Positions 1 through 12,156 of a stretch of 64,000 bases of DNA are shown here, piece by piece. A program made the position numbers and the translations under genes. How positions within the stretch are numbered: the first letter of the stretch is position 1; each line of letters starts with the position of its first letter. Origin of the DNA: Gerris lacustris (taxonomy: Eukaryota > Arthropoda > Insecta > Hemiptera > Gerridae); contig OX578276.1 of assembly GCA_951217055.1 (NCBI GenBank), positions 115,566,754-115,630,753 of the forward strand. Direction: 5' to 3'. Under the pieces are notes generated by a model. That model was given only the letters and a program-made list of their open reading frames with translations. It made no database searches and was not told where the DNA came from.

Positions 1-1759
1 ATAAAATTGGAGTGATGTCTGTACATTTATCCGATTGGGTTCAAATTTAGTATTTCCACTAAATGAGTAGTCCTGATAACGAATTTAAGTTTAGAAAATT
101 TAATTTTTTTTTGTTTTTTTTTTAAATGTGATATATATCATTAATCATTAAGAAGACCATTTTTTATAAGTCACACCTTACCATACTTAAAACTTTACTA
201 ACATAATTGTCACCACTTCTTTAAAGCGCTAATATAAAATCTACGAGTGTATACGTTGGTAGTATAATAATTTCTAAATTATATCTGCTATAGGGATTTT
301 ATAAAATGTTATCTATATGTGATTTTTTAGGTGGGTCACTTTAGGGATAAATTCAAAACAAACAACCTCCTTCAAAACATCCTTAGCTATATTTCAACCC
401 TCTCTTGGGTCATCCTCAAGCCTATAACAGAAACATTTTATTGAAAATCTTTGGTTTTAACCTATATTTTAATAATAATGAACATGGATTTTAAACTTTA
501 ACACAATAAAATAATCTTTCTTACCTAATGAAAACTGAAATAGCCTTACTCTTTAAACATGGTTGATTGCTAAAATAACTTTTAATTAAATTTTATTTCA
601 AATTTTTAAAATTTTATCTCTAAGGGGAACATGGGGACAAAGTAAGAAAAGAAGGGGGATCGAGCCCAGACCGATCTCCCAAAGTTAGGAAGATAATAAT
701 TGAGAAAGGGCACGTATTTTGGATGTAAGCATATAATTCCAATTTTAACCCAGGGATATGAAAAGACACAGGGAATCGGAAGGAAAATGCTGCTGCTTTT
801 CCAGGAATGTTAATTTATTACGACGTTTTTATTAGCTTGCTTTCTTGTTTGTTTGTTTGTTTGTCCAGTACAAATCTTTCAATCGATTTTTAACTAACTT
901 CCCGAGTAGCTAAATATTTGAAACTTTTAGAATAGCTCAGTACACGATGACAATGCATTATTTTAATACTTTTAGCCATCTTTCAGCAGAATTTAATTAG
1001 TTTTTAGCAAATTTTTCTGTATAGAAAGTTAGTTCGGAAAAAATCCGCAAGTTATTTTATTTGTTTTGACATATCCCATAGTACATATTTACAATCTTCA
1101 TTTTGACGGGTTTCAAATTTGTGATTTTATTTAAGATGTAAACAGTGAATGACAGCGAAAAGTAAACAAAAAAATAAATTAATTGACGTGTGACACCCAG
1201 GTTTGTTTACACTTGTGTCCTAGGTATAGGTTTAATTTTTCTTCATCTGTACTTCTTTACTTGTACACATTATTCTTCTCTTACTGTCCCTACACAGGGG
1301 CATATAAATGGCACGGTTTAGATTCGGTATTGGTGAGATCCGTTGTACAAAGATTTGTCCTTTTATAGGTTTAAGATCAGCTCTCTAGATGGTTGTCATT
1401 ATTATGTGAAGTAAATAAATTCGGAACTATGTATTTTTTTCACTAACATTATATATAACGATGACAATTATATTATCAACATTTCGTATGATTCAACCGA
1501 TAATTTAAAATCGTAGTATATATAAAGTTCTTTTTATCTTGAAATTATAAGAATTTTTCTCAGTAGTCGGAATTAATTAGTAATTGGGATATTTGCAAAT
1601 TATATTATCAAAGGGGAGGGGGTATGGAAATATGTGGGAGGGATAGAGTCTAGATATTCGCGATTAGTAAAATAATTTAAATGTTTCTTAATGGTATAGT
1701 TTATAAACCCATAAAAATAAAAATAACCCATTCGCAGTGAAGCACGGGTATCCAGCTAG
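1..1759 (+). mobile_element. Helitron-like element, 5' tip cut by window edge
   Basis: The right end has the layout of a Helitron 3' terminus: a decayed hairpin (CCC at 1728 to GGG at 1748), then a few bases and CTAG at 1756-1759, followed by T. The reverse complement of this stretch matches the element at 8571-9805 over its terminal ~200 bp, again around 580-800, and around 1-260, so both are copies of one family in opposite orientation. By comparison the 5' TC end should lie roughly 10-30 bp outside the window. No Rep/helicase coding is seen, so it is non-autonomous. The segment 823-1545 is absent from the 8571 copy. The family assignment rests on the termini and is an inference. Confidence 0.55.
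823..1545 (+). repeat. Dispersed ~0.65-0.7 kb repeat, copy 1
   Basis: Most of this segment is present in reverse orientation at 58590-59237, with long near-identical runs such as the block around 1185-1390. It carries no reading frame of note. It lies inside the Helitron-like element 1-1759 but is missing from the sister element at 8571-9805. It is therefore either an insertion into this copy or a part lost from the other. It is non-coding and unnamed. Confidence 0.7.
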
Positions 1760-4610
1760 TATATTATATTATACGTGGAATGATGATGGAATATTAGGGT
1801 GTGAAATAAGGGAGACAGGTTAATCAATGATTATATGATATATTTAAGCTTTCTTAATTTTAAGGTCATCACCATTCTGTTTATTACTAAATCAACCAAA
1901 TATCTATATCAGTTATAAATAATAACCAGCCAGTGACGCGTAAGTAATCAGATATCAGCTGCTCAACCTGTCGACTCTCAATTGACTTGGTAAAACCATA
2001 GAATTAAGTTGTTTCGACTTCAGTTTTTCCTTCTACTTATAAAAGCTACTTCGATGAAATTAAAAAATCGTATTGTCTGAACAAGACAAACGGCTTATTT
2101 TTACTAGTTCAGAATGGTGATTGGTCTAATCCAACCATATTGTAATAATCACATTTATCTTTTTAGTTGTTTCAGTTTAGAGGAACTGTATCAATATATT
2201 TGTGATTTTGGCATGACAATGAATTTATATTATTTGCTTCTTGAGCTTTATTCGCTATTTTTAATTAATCCCACATGTTCTTGGCCTAATCCCTAATCAT
2301 TGACTACTCGATCTTCTTTTGGTTCCACCAATATTCATCTTTGTTGCTTTATCTATTATCTTGAATTATTCTTACCCTAATATTTTATTTTCTAATTTGG
2401 AGAAAAGGGATTTACATTCGTCAGTTAATTCTTTTAAAGGTTGAATGTAATATTAAAAGTTAAAAATAAGTATACCAACCAACTGGGAATATCAAAAAGG
2501 AAAAACTGGATTTTTTTTGTAGCTGTTTCTGGTTATTTTTCTTTTCAGTAGCAATCTTCTGGTAAGCTGCTCCTTTCAAATCTTTTTCTTGACATATCCT
2601 CTACACCTGAGTTTTTATCCATGGAGTACCTTGACTGCTTCACACCTTCGACTTTTTGCAATGCTCCTGTAGCTATCTAAACACTATACAAACAATTGAT
2701 GTAGAGAAACATTGGCTCTTTTGTCTTACTACTATCTCATACTTATCAGATTGACAATGTAGCAACGAATTTACTAGTACAGTAATCTCTCAATTTAAGA
2801 AATTGGATTTCTCTGTTCATTGACTTAAAAGTGACTCAATAGCTTAAATATTTACTGTTTAAGAATTATTTTACTGTTACAGCTACTATTTTCTATTTTT
2901 AAGATTCCCTATTGCCTGGTGTATCCATGAATTATGTATTCACATATAATGATATGCTTGAATTATATTGTATTTTAATAATAATTATATTTGACCATGG
3001 TGTCATAATATGAATGCATTACGAACTTAATGGTTCATGTAATTATTTTACACTTTTATTTTTCAAGAAGAGACAAGGACATAGTAAACGCCACAGTTGT
3101 ATAAATATGAAGCAAATATTTCAAAGTAAAAATTATACCTGCGGGGTGATACGCCCGGCTTGAAATATTGCTTGCGGTGGGTCTTTTCCCTGCTTAAAAT
3201 AAATTTAAAATTCAACGTGGTCTGCCCCACTCAATACGGTTTGAGTGAAAAATATGTCTCCTTTTGTCCTCAATATAAATGCTAATGGGGGACCAAGACG
3301 GGAGGCATTATATTCCCGTCCAATATTCTCTGTCCAATATTCCAGTCTGCGCATTGGATAATTTCCTATTCCTCCTTTCTCTTAGAAAAAAACCGTCGTG
3401 GAAAAAATGGCTTGAAGTTCCAATATCTATTTTCTTGGTCTAGCCATTGTCTCCTTGTCTATCCCTCGCTCCTTGTCAGTCCATCCACCTTTTTCTCTTG
3501 GGCCTGGAGACTGGAGAGTTTCTTCTTTATACCGCATACATTAATCTCGTTATTATTTCGTTGTTTTTTTTTCTTTCTTTATTTATTTATTTTAATAATA
3601 AATATTCTTGAAAAATATTCAGAAGTATAATGTGTTTATTAAGAACAGTTTAGAAGTGACCTAAGTATTAATGACTCTGACAAAATTATTTGATGAAATT
3701 ATGCATATTTGATAATGCAGTAAGCGTGAGATAATATTCTTCTGGTACTAGTGATTATATTAGTATGGAAACTGTTATTATGTAAAGTGGATTTGCTATT
3801 AGATATGTGTGAGCAACTGTATGTTTCATCAGGTTTAACTGAGATTTATGCAAGTGCTATCATCTGCATTAAAGGATGAGGCGGGAGCAGATGACCTGTT
3901 AGTAAGGCGGTGCTCGTAGTAAATAAACAGTTGTTAGATAATGAAGTCCTATCCTGCAGGTAAACCTGATCAAGCTCCCGTATGAAAGCTAACCTGGGCC
4001 AGGTTCGTGGAGACCGGCCAACGGTGAACTGGTCACATCAAACTGATTGGACTCGCCTCTAGTAGCGGCGTTACGTCGTAAAATCCATAACTTGTTTTTC
4101 TCCGTCCCAACCCAATGAGAATTCGGTTCATTTTTTTATAACCACTTTCTTTGCCTCCATTTGAGTGCGGTCACCGTACAACCTCATTAAATTCTACAAT
4201 AATGTGACATAAATAAATTAAGCGTTTGCACAAGTAAAAACCTAAGCTAAAACCTTACGTTTTACATTGTATATATGTATTCTTAAAGCAGGTGACATAT
4301 AATATTATCTTAATGTAAAGTACTTTTTACTTAATTTAAGGTTCGTAATAGTTTTTGTTAAGAAAATAAAAGTGGTTTAAAATACTTGGTTTAGATCATC
4401 TCCTAAACAACAAGAGAGTATTGTCCTGATCGAAAAAATCTAATGAAGGCAGTATTTCTAATGTCGGACATCAGGGCTATTTATATATATAGGGTTGCAT
4501 TTATAAACATATTTTGGGGTATAATATATAGTCACTCCTATTGGCGCCAAGTTAGTTTTTGTCCTTATTCGCGGGTTTAATTGAAAGATTAACATGATTT
4601 AATCATTTTT
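1760..4610. other. No gene recognised (2.85 kb)
   Basis: AT-rich sequence with short, unconvincing reading frames. Two patches of higher GC stand out (about 3140-3240 and 3960-4080), but I could not assign either to an RNA gene, exon or known repeat. I see nothing else in this stretch. Confidence 0.6.
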
Positions 4611-4622
4611 AGAGCTTTCTAG
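4611..4622. repeat. Target-site duplication, left copy
   Basis: AGAGCTTTCTAG, identical to 7243-7254. One further T on the left also matches, so the duplication is 12-13 bp. It defines the 5' truncation point of the LINE at 4623. Confidence 0.9.
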
Positions 4623-4624
4623 GC

Positions 4625-5113
4625 AAACGAAACGAAAATGGAGAGATACTCATTGAGTTCACTGAAGCAAACAACCTGTTCATCTCAAACTCGTTCTTTA
4701 AAGGAGATATGGGTGAGAAATGGACCTGGATCAGCCCAGACGGGAAGAGCAAAAATGAAATAGACTTCATAATAAGCAGTGATTTAGCTATTATTAAACA
4801 AGTAAAAGTTATATGTCAAGTCGATATTGGTAGTGACCATAGAGCCGTAGGTGCAAAACTAAATTACTCCGGAAAAAAATGCAGGAAAGTTAGAAGAAAA
4901 ATAGGAAAGAAACTCTCCATAGAAGAATTAAAAGCCCACAGGATAGAGGAAAGAATATCTTCTTTGACAAACGACAAAGTGAACATGGAAGACATCAATC
5001 TAGCTACAAAACACTTAACACATGTAGTAACAAAGGCTGTTAAAGAAATAAGCAACGAAATTGATAAACCAAGAATCAACAACTGTAGAAATCCTTTGTT
5101 TAAAAATCATTAA
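4625..5113 (+). pseudogene. Endonuclease domain fragment of RTE-like LINE
   Basis: The open frame begins at the truncation point, upstream of the first ATG at 4709, and reads through motifs of the C-terminal half of an AP-type (EEP) endonuclease: EFTEANNLFISNSFF, then WTWISPDGKSKNEIDFI, then the catalytic SDHRAV (nucleotides near 4836). The first half of the domain, with its catalytic Glu, is missing. The frame stops at 5111-5113, where a frameshift separates it from the reverse-transcriptase part. It is a relic. Confidence 0.85.
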
Positions 5114-6940
5114 ACAAATGATGAAGGAACGACGGAAACTTAAAGGCAAACTATCAAGAAAAATTGAGTATGTAACACTCAGCAAAGCCATCAGATCAAA
5201 TTTAACACTTTGGCTGGATAGCATAGAAATGAAAGATTAGAAAAGGCTATACAAGAAGGAAGTAAACTAAAACCAACTAGAAATAACAAAACTCGAATAA
5301 TATCAATTAAAAATGAAACCGGCCAAGAACTTAACCATAAGGAGGATATGCTCATGTGTATAAAAAATTATTATGAAAAACTTTACAGAGATGAGGAATG
5401 GGCTTTAGGGTCACATAAAAAAATGTTAATAACTACTGCAGAGCAGGAGGTGGAACCAAAGATACTGAAAGAAGAAGTTGAATGGGCGGTTAGTATGCTG
5501 AAAGATAGGAAAGCCAGTGGACTAGTCAACATTACTCCAGAGATTATCAGAGCTTGTGGAAACACAATGATCCAGTATTTGGTGGAGTGTCTTGAAGAAT
5601 CCTCACTTCCAGATACATGGAGCATTGGAGCATAGCAAAACTAATTATTCTATATAAGAAAGGAGACAAAAAAGAACTAAAAAATTATAGACCTTTAAGT
5701 CTGCTATCTGCACCCTACAAACTACTATCAAAAATATTACTTTATAGAATAAGCAACCGACTAGATTTAGAACTAACCAAACATCAAGCAGGATTCCGAA
5801 AAAACTTCTCAACTATCGACCACATCTTTGTAATCAGTGAATTAATTAAAAAAGCCCAAGATTACCAATTCCAACTTGTTCTTCTTTTTTTGGACTATGA
5901 AAAAGCTTTTGATAAAATAAAAATAGGAACTATAATAGATATGCTACAAAACAAAGGAGTAAGCACAAATGTAACCAATATTTTTAAAGTATTATACACT
6001 GGAGCTACTGCAAAATATTTTCTTGACCAAGACTCGGTTGACATCAAAATAAATAGAGGAGTTAGACAAGGAGATGTGCCCTCACCCAAATTCTTTATAA
6101 CCGTATACCAAGAAATAATGCTCTCACATGAATGGGACGGTAAAGGAATTAAGGTCAATGGAGAGTGGGTTGAACCATATTGAATTTGCGGACGACCAGG
6201 TATTAATTGCAAAATCTGTCCAAGAAGCCAAAGGAATACTAGAAGAACTCCAGCAAAAAAGCAAACGAATAGGACTAAATATAAATGCTGAAAAATGTAA
6301 AATGATAATAGTAAATGGGGGAACAGAAGACCACATTCGGGACTTACCTTTACAAGAAGTAAAGGATTTTGTTTATTTAGGCCACCTCCTCAGTGTCGAA
6401 GGTCAATGGGGTGAAATACAAAGAAGAGTAAATCTAGGCTGGAAAGCGTTACTGAAAAACTGCAGCTTCTTTAAGAGCAAAGTAAGTCAAGATTTAAAGA
6501 AAAAACTGTGGGAATCAACAGTACTACCGGTGATTACCTATGGATGTGAGACCTGGAGATTAAGCAGCAGAGTAGTAGCCAAGCTGAGAGTGGTGGAACG
6601 AAACATGGAAAGATATATGATGGGATACACTCGGAAAGATAGGAAGAGCAAAACTTGGCTTCGAACACATTCTGGACTCGTAGACGTAGTGGAAAGGGTG
6701 CAGAGCAAGAAGTGGAATTGGGCTGGTCATGTCATAAGGAGAAAACAGGACAGCTGGACTAAAGCTTTAATGGAGTGGACACCTTGGGAGAACAATAGGA
6801 AACGAGGGAGACCCGAGAGAAACTGGAATGAAGAGATGTGGAGAACATGTTGAGTAGCAACCTGGGCAACAGTAGCTATCGAGAGGCAGGAGTGGAAGAG
6901 GTTGGGCAGAGCCCACTATGAAGTTTACTTCCAAGAAACA
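5114..6940 (+). pseudogene. Reverse transcriptase of RTE-like LINE, frameshifted
   Basis: Coding sequence is split over at least four frame segments: about 5114-5240, 5222-5634, 5617-6183 and 6128-6853, with decayed coding to about 6940. Visible motifs are NYRPLSLLSAPYKLLSKIL, HQAGFRKNFSTIDHI, the first catalytic box LDYEKAFD (5890-5913) and the second as FADD (6185-6196), then the RTE-type tail with WAGHVIRRK and GRPERNWNEE. Both catalytic Asp boxes survive but lie in different frames. A TGA at 6851 interrupts the conserved end, and the following bases still read as a WKRLGRAHYE-like C-terminus. It cannot encode an enzyme. Confidence 0.85.
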
Positions 6941-7242
6941 TTAAAAATATATAATACTAACTAAAAAGTAAATCAAGTATGTATGTGGAATATAAGAGGT
7001 ACATGTGAACTTTAAAGTAGAAAATAAATTAATTAAAGAGCAAAAACAAAATTAAAATGTGTGTATGTGTGTGGATGTATGAATGAACATAATAAACCTA
7101 CCATTATAATATAAATAAGTAACAACAAATTCGAACTCAATTATCCTCAGCCTAGTGCTGATTTTGTACAATAACTGCATGTATATGGACGAAAACATCT
7201 ATTAGAATGTACAATAAAGGATTGTATTGTATTGTATTGTAT

Positions 7243-7254
7243 AGAGCTTTCTAG
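7243..7254. repeat. Target-site duplication, right copy
   Basis: AGAGCTTTCTAG immediately after the ATTGT tail of the LINE, identical to 4611-4622. Confidence 0.9.
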
Positions 7255-8160
7255 TCAGAGATATCTGGATAAAGATTTTTTTTTAGGCTCGAAAAACAGG
7301 GATATCCTGTAAAATCAATAACACCTTCCTTTTTCGTAGCAAATTTTATACATGGACTGAAGTTTCTTCCTGTAAAATTGTTAGGTCAGTGTTGACGAAT
7401 AAATTAAGCAGTTTGAATTAGGACATAAACGACGGAAAAGAAGGATAAAAAGAGAATCCCGAGTAGATTTAGAACTGTAAGAAAGGTGCTGTTAATGTCT
7501 ACCCACACCAGTTTCTATGCAGTCCCTTCTTCGTGATTTTTTTTTAGAAAGCAGTATCTTCTTCTTGGTTGTCTAACCTGTTACTTCTATGTCTTCTAGC
7601 TGCTTAGTTTAGGACCTACATTTTCTATTTCGCTCGACTACTTAATACGAAAATACAGGTACTTATAAGGTAATACAGGTACTAAATAAGGTACTTGACT
7701 GAAGATATAAGGATTTCTCTCTTGGAATTTTTGGAATCCGAACATAAAAGCACTTTCGTTTTTCTGAACGATCACATTGCTTCTGTTACCTTCGGTAAGC
7801 TTGGAAGTATGTCAAAACATTTAAAATTAAAATTGTCGTTGCAGTGACTTTTCAGCAGAGACTATTACAAATTATAGTAGCATTGCAAATACTGATCACG
7901 CGCTAGCTGTGATTTTTATCTACAACCAAAACAAGCCCAAGCTAAATAATTATTGTGAAGTACATTGTCCACTCAATGGATTAGTCAGTCTATTGAGAAA
8001 GAATATATTTTATAATTTTTAATTCCATACACGATCAATTTAAGCAGCATTTCCTGACATACGGTATATCTTATGATGTACTAAAGTGTTAGTAGCGTCA
8101 CTGTTATGTATTTATATTCAGTAAAAGTACGAATATCAACATGTTATTTTTTATATTAAA
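7255..8160. other. No gene; contains a family-D fragment
   Basis: Non-coding. Bases 7711-7808 match the hairpin end of the dispersed family D in minus orientation (TTGGAATTTTTGGAATCCG, then CTTCTGTTACCTTCGGTAAG). The rest shows no recognised feature. Confidence 0.55.
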
Positions 8161-8568
8161 CTAGCGGGATACCCGTGCTTCGCTGCGGAGTGTAATTTAA
8201 TTTTATGAGTTTATAAGCTACCATCAAGAAACCTTTAAATTATTTTACTAGGAGAGAATATTTAGATTCTATCCCTCCCACTTACTTCTATACCCCCTCC
8301 TCTTTGATAAGATAATAATTTGCAAATATCCCAAATTTACCCCCCTCCTAAATGAAAATATGACAAAAATTTATATAACAACAATTACTATTCTCTTAAA
8401 GACGTTTTCAAGGATATGCATCATGAAGGGTATCCATTATTTTGACATATTTGTACCGCGTACCCCTGTGTACGAAAATGTTATTAAAAAATCCATAAAA
8501 TTGGGATAAAACCGTAGATTTGTATAAAAGACATACCCTCATACAGACACTCTTCTTTTTATATAAGA
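8161..8568 (-). mobile_element. Short Helitron-like element
   Basis: On the minus strand it begins with TC (plus-strand GA at 8567-8568, followed by T), then TTATATAAAAAGAAGAGTG. It ends with the hairpin around CCGCAGCGAAGCACGGG and CTAG (plus-strand 8161-8164, preceded by A). A/T flanks, 5' TC, 3' hairpin and CTAG fit a non-autonomous Helitron. It is about 408 bp and contains one copy of the ~295-bp internal unit that is tandemly repeated at 9806-10870 and 45230-46695. Confidence 0.6.
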
Positions 8569-8570
8569 TA

Positions 8571-9805
8571 CTAGCTGAATACCCGTGCTTCGCTACGGGG
8601 TGTTTTATTTTCAATTTAATGGATTTATAAACTACCATCAAGAAACATTTAAATTATTTTACAAAGCGAGAATATCTAGATTCTATCCCTACCCCTTATT
8701 TCTATACCCCATTAGAACCCCCATCTATAAGATAATTTGCTAATAACCCAAATTAGTAATTCATACCGACTAAATTTTTAAAAAGGAAAAACAGTGGTAT
8801 TTTCCTTCTGCACCCCCCCCCCCCCTCCCCGTGTCATTTTACATCTCTTGGTTAAAATTGGAATTATATTTTATTAATATACATGCTTACATAAAAAATA
8901 AGAGCTCTTTCTCAAGTATTAACTTCCTAACTTTAGGAGATTGGTCTGGGCTCAATTCCCCTTCTTTTCTTACTCTGTCCTTATGTCCCCCTTAGGGATA
9001 AAATTATTATACTACGTATACACTCGTAGATTTTATTTTAGAATTTTAAAGAAGTGGTCATGATTAAGTTAGTAAAGGTTTAGGCACGGTAAGGCGTGAT
9101 TTATTAATTATTGCCTTGATATCTAAATATTTTTTGACAGTGACTGAAAAGTAATTTCTTTAACAGTTCTTCCTACAGAAATTTCCACAAAACATAAAAT
9201 ATGGTCAGTAGTTTCTTCTGCAATTTTGGTTAAATACATTTTTTTATGAAAAATGAAATAAGAATTTTGAAATCTATTTAGAAACCCCGTTCTCAGCTCC
9301 ATATAAAGCTACCAAATCGTTTTATATCCTTTATCACCAGCAGAATTAAGCTTAACATTGTACCCAAGAACCTCCAAAATCTATTCAGCCATTTGGACGT
9401 GATTGACGCACAAACAGACAGATATAAAATTTTCTAAACTTAAATTCATTGTCAGGACTACTCATTCATTGGAAATACTCCATATTCTCTCTCCACAGCT
9501 CGGGCCTCCATGTTCTCTAGTGGAGAGATAACCTTATGTAGAGCTAAAATGTAAAATCAATAAAATAGATAAATTGATGTACTAAAATATCATTTATGTA
9601 TTAATATGTTTTATTCAATAAAGGTATTTTAAAAAAAATAATAATAAAAAAATAAATAAATAAATTAACAAATAAATTAATAAATAAATTAATAAATAAA
9701 TAAATAAATAAATAAATTAATTAATAAATAAATTAATAAATACAAAATTTTAGCCCAATCGGATAAATGTACAGACACAACAATTATTAGTTTTTTATAC
9801 ATAGA
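8571..9805 (-). mobile_element. Helitron-like element, sister of 1-1759
   Basis: The minus-strand 3' end is CTAG (plus-strand 8571-8574) behind a 5-bp hairpin CCCGT/ACGGG at 8582-8599. The putative 5' end is TC with an A upstream (plus-strand GA 9804-9805, then T). The interior matches the reverse complement of 1-1759 at 8600-8780, 8830-9110, 9420-9480 and 9755-9780, but lacks the 823-1545 block. A C run occurs near 8815 and an AAATTAAT-rich simple repeat at 9629-9745. No coding capacity. It sits only two bases from the element ending at 8568. Confidence 0.58.
9629..9745. repeat. A-rich simple repeat (AAATTAAT/AAAT units)
   Basis: Irregular array of AAATAAATTAAT-type units inside the Helitron-like element; low complexity. 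Confidence 0.85.
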
Positions 9806-10870
9806 TATAGATATATTTTTCCATTTTACCCCCCTAAATGTAACAATAATTGTACAGTACTCTTAAAGAGCTTTTCAACGGAATGCATCGTGAAGGGTTT
9901 TCATTACTTTGACATTTGTACCCCGTACCCCTGTGTACCAAAATCAAAATTTCGAAAATGCATGAAGTCAGTGACCTTCCCCTTTTCCCCTTGCTTTGAA
10001 GGTCAAGTGTGCAAATTTTCATTGAAATCGGAATAAAACGTTAGATTTGAATAAAGAACACACACACACATTCGCCCGTTCGCGCGCGCGCGCACACACA
10101 CTTACGTTGACATTTCCTTATTACCCCTCTCCTAAATGAAAATAATGACAAAAACGTACATTACAATTACTTTTCTCCTAAAGAGCCTTTCAACGATATG
10201 CATCATAAAGGGTACCTATCAATTACTTTGACATTTGTACCCCGTACTCCTGTGTACCAACATTTTAACTTTATAATCTCATGTAAGCAGTACACTCATA
10301 GACACTCTTCATTTGCATAAGATTAAAGACAGTCATAGACACTCTTCATTTATATAAGATATAGTTATACACATTTTTCCATTTTACCCCCTCCTAAATG
10401 AAAATATGACAAAACTGTACATAACAACAATTACTGTACTTTTAAAGAGCTTTTCAACGATATGCATCATTATAAGTATTTATTACTTTGGCATTTGTAC
10501 CCCGTACCCCTGGGTACAAAAATAAAAATTTCGCAAAATCCTTTCTTAGTGGATGCCTATGATATGAACCGAGTATATCCTCAAAATTTAAAGTCTCTCG
10601 GTTAAGCAGATTTTGCTGTGCGTTGATTCTATGTTAGTCAGTCAGTCAATCAGGACATTGCCACTTATATTATAGCTATATGTTTCCATTTTACCCCCCT
10701 CCTAAATGAAAATATGACAAAACAGTACATAACAACAATTACTGTACTCTTAAAGAGCTTTTCAACGAGATGCAAGGAATTCATTACTTGTACCCCGTAA
10801 CTCCTGTGTAAAATTTAAATTTCGAAAATTCATGTATACAGTGATTTTCCCCTTGCTTTGAAAAGCTTTA
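9806..10870 (-). repeat. Tandem array of Helitron internal units (four)
   Basis: Four diverged copies of a ~200-300 bp unit starting near 9823, 10107, 10375 and 10683. Each opens with a CCATTTTACCCC-like block, then ACTCTTAAAGAGCTTTTCAACG, then a TACCCCGTACCCCTGTGTACC-like block. The first unit ends in (CA)n and (CG)n dinucleotides around 10060-10100. The same unit is present singly at 8330-8568 and three times at 45230-46695. It is non-coding. The array abuts the element ending at 9805 and may be a derived, end-less Helitron. Confidence 0.7.
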
Positions 10871-10969
10871 AACGTGGACGGAGAGAGACCGGATTCGATT
10901 TCCCCGCCGAGGAAAAGTTATTTTTATGCTACATTTTTACGAAATGTTCAATAATAATTGAATGTAGCT

Positions 10970-11354
10970 AAAAAAGGTCATGAGTAGCCCATTGTTGGTC
11001 CCATATAAGTTTCAACTTTCTACGCTCATTTGTTTCTCTTCCACATGCTCACAAACATGCATTTATTTACACCTATAGCTTCAAAAGTACTTATCTGATT
11101 TGTATAAAACTTTTAGAACTTATCGAAAGTAGCCCGCAGATATAGCTTCAGATTACTTTGAACCGCCTGCGCTCTTTATCATTTGCTTAATTGATACTTT
11201 AATTTAAGTAAAAAATCAAAACAATTTTGACAGATTAAAAAAACGGAAAACAATTTAACAAATTAGACAATAATGGCTTGTAAAAGCATAAAATCAAAAA
11301 GTACGTTATAGCAAGCGAGGAAGCTATGTGCCACACCAATTGGCAGTCTATTTT
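10970..11354 (+). repeat. Family D, 3' part
   Basis: Matches the reverse complement of 41028-41420, including the block around 10983-11110 (CCCATTGTTGGTCCCATATAA) and the conserved terminus GAGGAAGCTATGTGCCACAC at 11315-11334 followed by AATTGGCAGTCTATTTT. The hairpin end of the family is missing here. A related but more diverged terminus lies at 11757-11812. Confidence 0.7.
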
Positions 11355-11399
11355 AAAAGGAAATACATCATGTCTATTAAATGAAAGTAGAGGACGTCC

Positions 11400-11700
11400 T
11401 GATGCTAGTTTGTCACTTGATAGTTTAGTTAACAAATATTACTCCAAATCAAAGTGGTCATCTATCAAGTTACAAACATAAATCAACTTGATTTTTGGTC
11501 TTTTAACTAATTTTGTTCATGAAAATCACTTTTTCCGTAAAAATGTTTGAACATGGCTGCTTTCCTCAGTTTTTTTTTTTTTTTTTTTTCAAATGTCTAT
11601 TGTTAAGCTATATGCCCCGACCACTTATTCTTAAAAGGCACTAAAAGATTAACCTATACAAAATTCTAGCTTGAGTTGTTGTTATCTCCTGAAAGAAAGA
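11400..11700. repeat. Half copy of the 46004-46583 fold-back MITE
   Basis: Resembles about 46230-46560: GCTAGTTTGTCACTTGATAG-like start, a block around 11480-11560 with ATCAACTTGATTTTTGGTC, GAACATGGCTGC, and a final part near 11650-11695 with ATACAAAATTCTAGCTTGA. Only one arm plus part of the centre is present. A T run interrupts it at about 11569-11590. Confidence 0.65.
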
Positions 11701-12156
11701 TGGGAGAATTAAATAAATATGGTTAATGGGTCGTAAAACCAAAACATTATTAAAGTAAGGGATAGGATGTGAGGGAGCAATGTGCGTCACTAATTAGCAT
11801 ACTATTTTCTCTTTCTACAGTAAATTTTTATTAAGAATTATATTTGCATTTACCAAGAAATGCGCAGTTGTAGTCTTTTAGATTATTAGATATCGATACC
11901 ATTGCCGATTCAAGCGCCTTTTGGGCTAAATTCCTGGAGCTTCCCCTACCTGTCTCCTTTTACTGGATTTTCTAATTAAGTTCGAATTTAGTTCTCTAAT
12001 ATTATAAAGATGGTGCATGTAGAAAATTTCATTAAGGATTAATATATATCAAAAACTTGAATTGATAGTCTTAAGGAGACTATAACTCGAACTTCAAACT
12101 ACAGAACGTATGATTTTTTTATTGAGGAATAATAAGTAAATTAAAGTAAGTATATC

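Larger units (their letters stand above)
4623..7242 (+). mobile_element. RTE-like LINE, 5'-truncated and dead
   Basis: A non-LTR retrotransposon flanked by a perfect 12-bp target duplication, AGAGCTTTCTAG, at 4611-4622 and 7243-7254. It starts inside the endonuclease domain, as expected from abortive reverse transcription, and ends with AATAAA (7213-7218) followed by four ATTGT units (7221-7240). Short tandem repeats in place of poly(A) are typical of RTE-type LINEs. The order is endonuclease, reverse transcriptase, then a C-terminal stretch with WAGHVIRR and RGRPERNW-like motifs, as in RTE elements often annotated as craniofacial-development-protein-like. Several frameshifts and stops make it non-functional. 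The intact duplication suggests a fairly recent insertion. Confidence 0.88.

Noticed and set aside
3120..3250. Small nuclear RNA gene from an ATACCTGCGGGG-like start
   Set aside because: The following sequence does not match U1, U2, U4 or U5 stems or an Sm site that I can recognise.
4864..5224. Minus-strand frames opposite the LINE endonuclease
   Set aside because: Antisense shadows of a recognisable plus-strand coding relic; also 5383-5625, 5895-6212 and 6124-6336.
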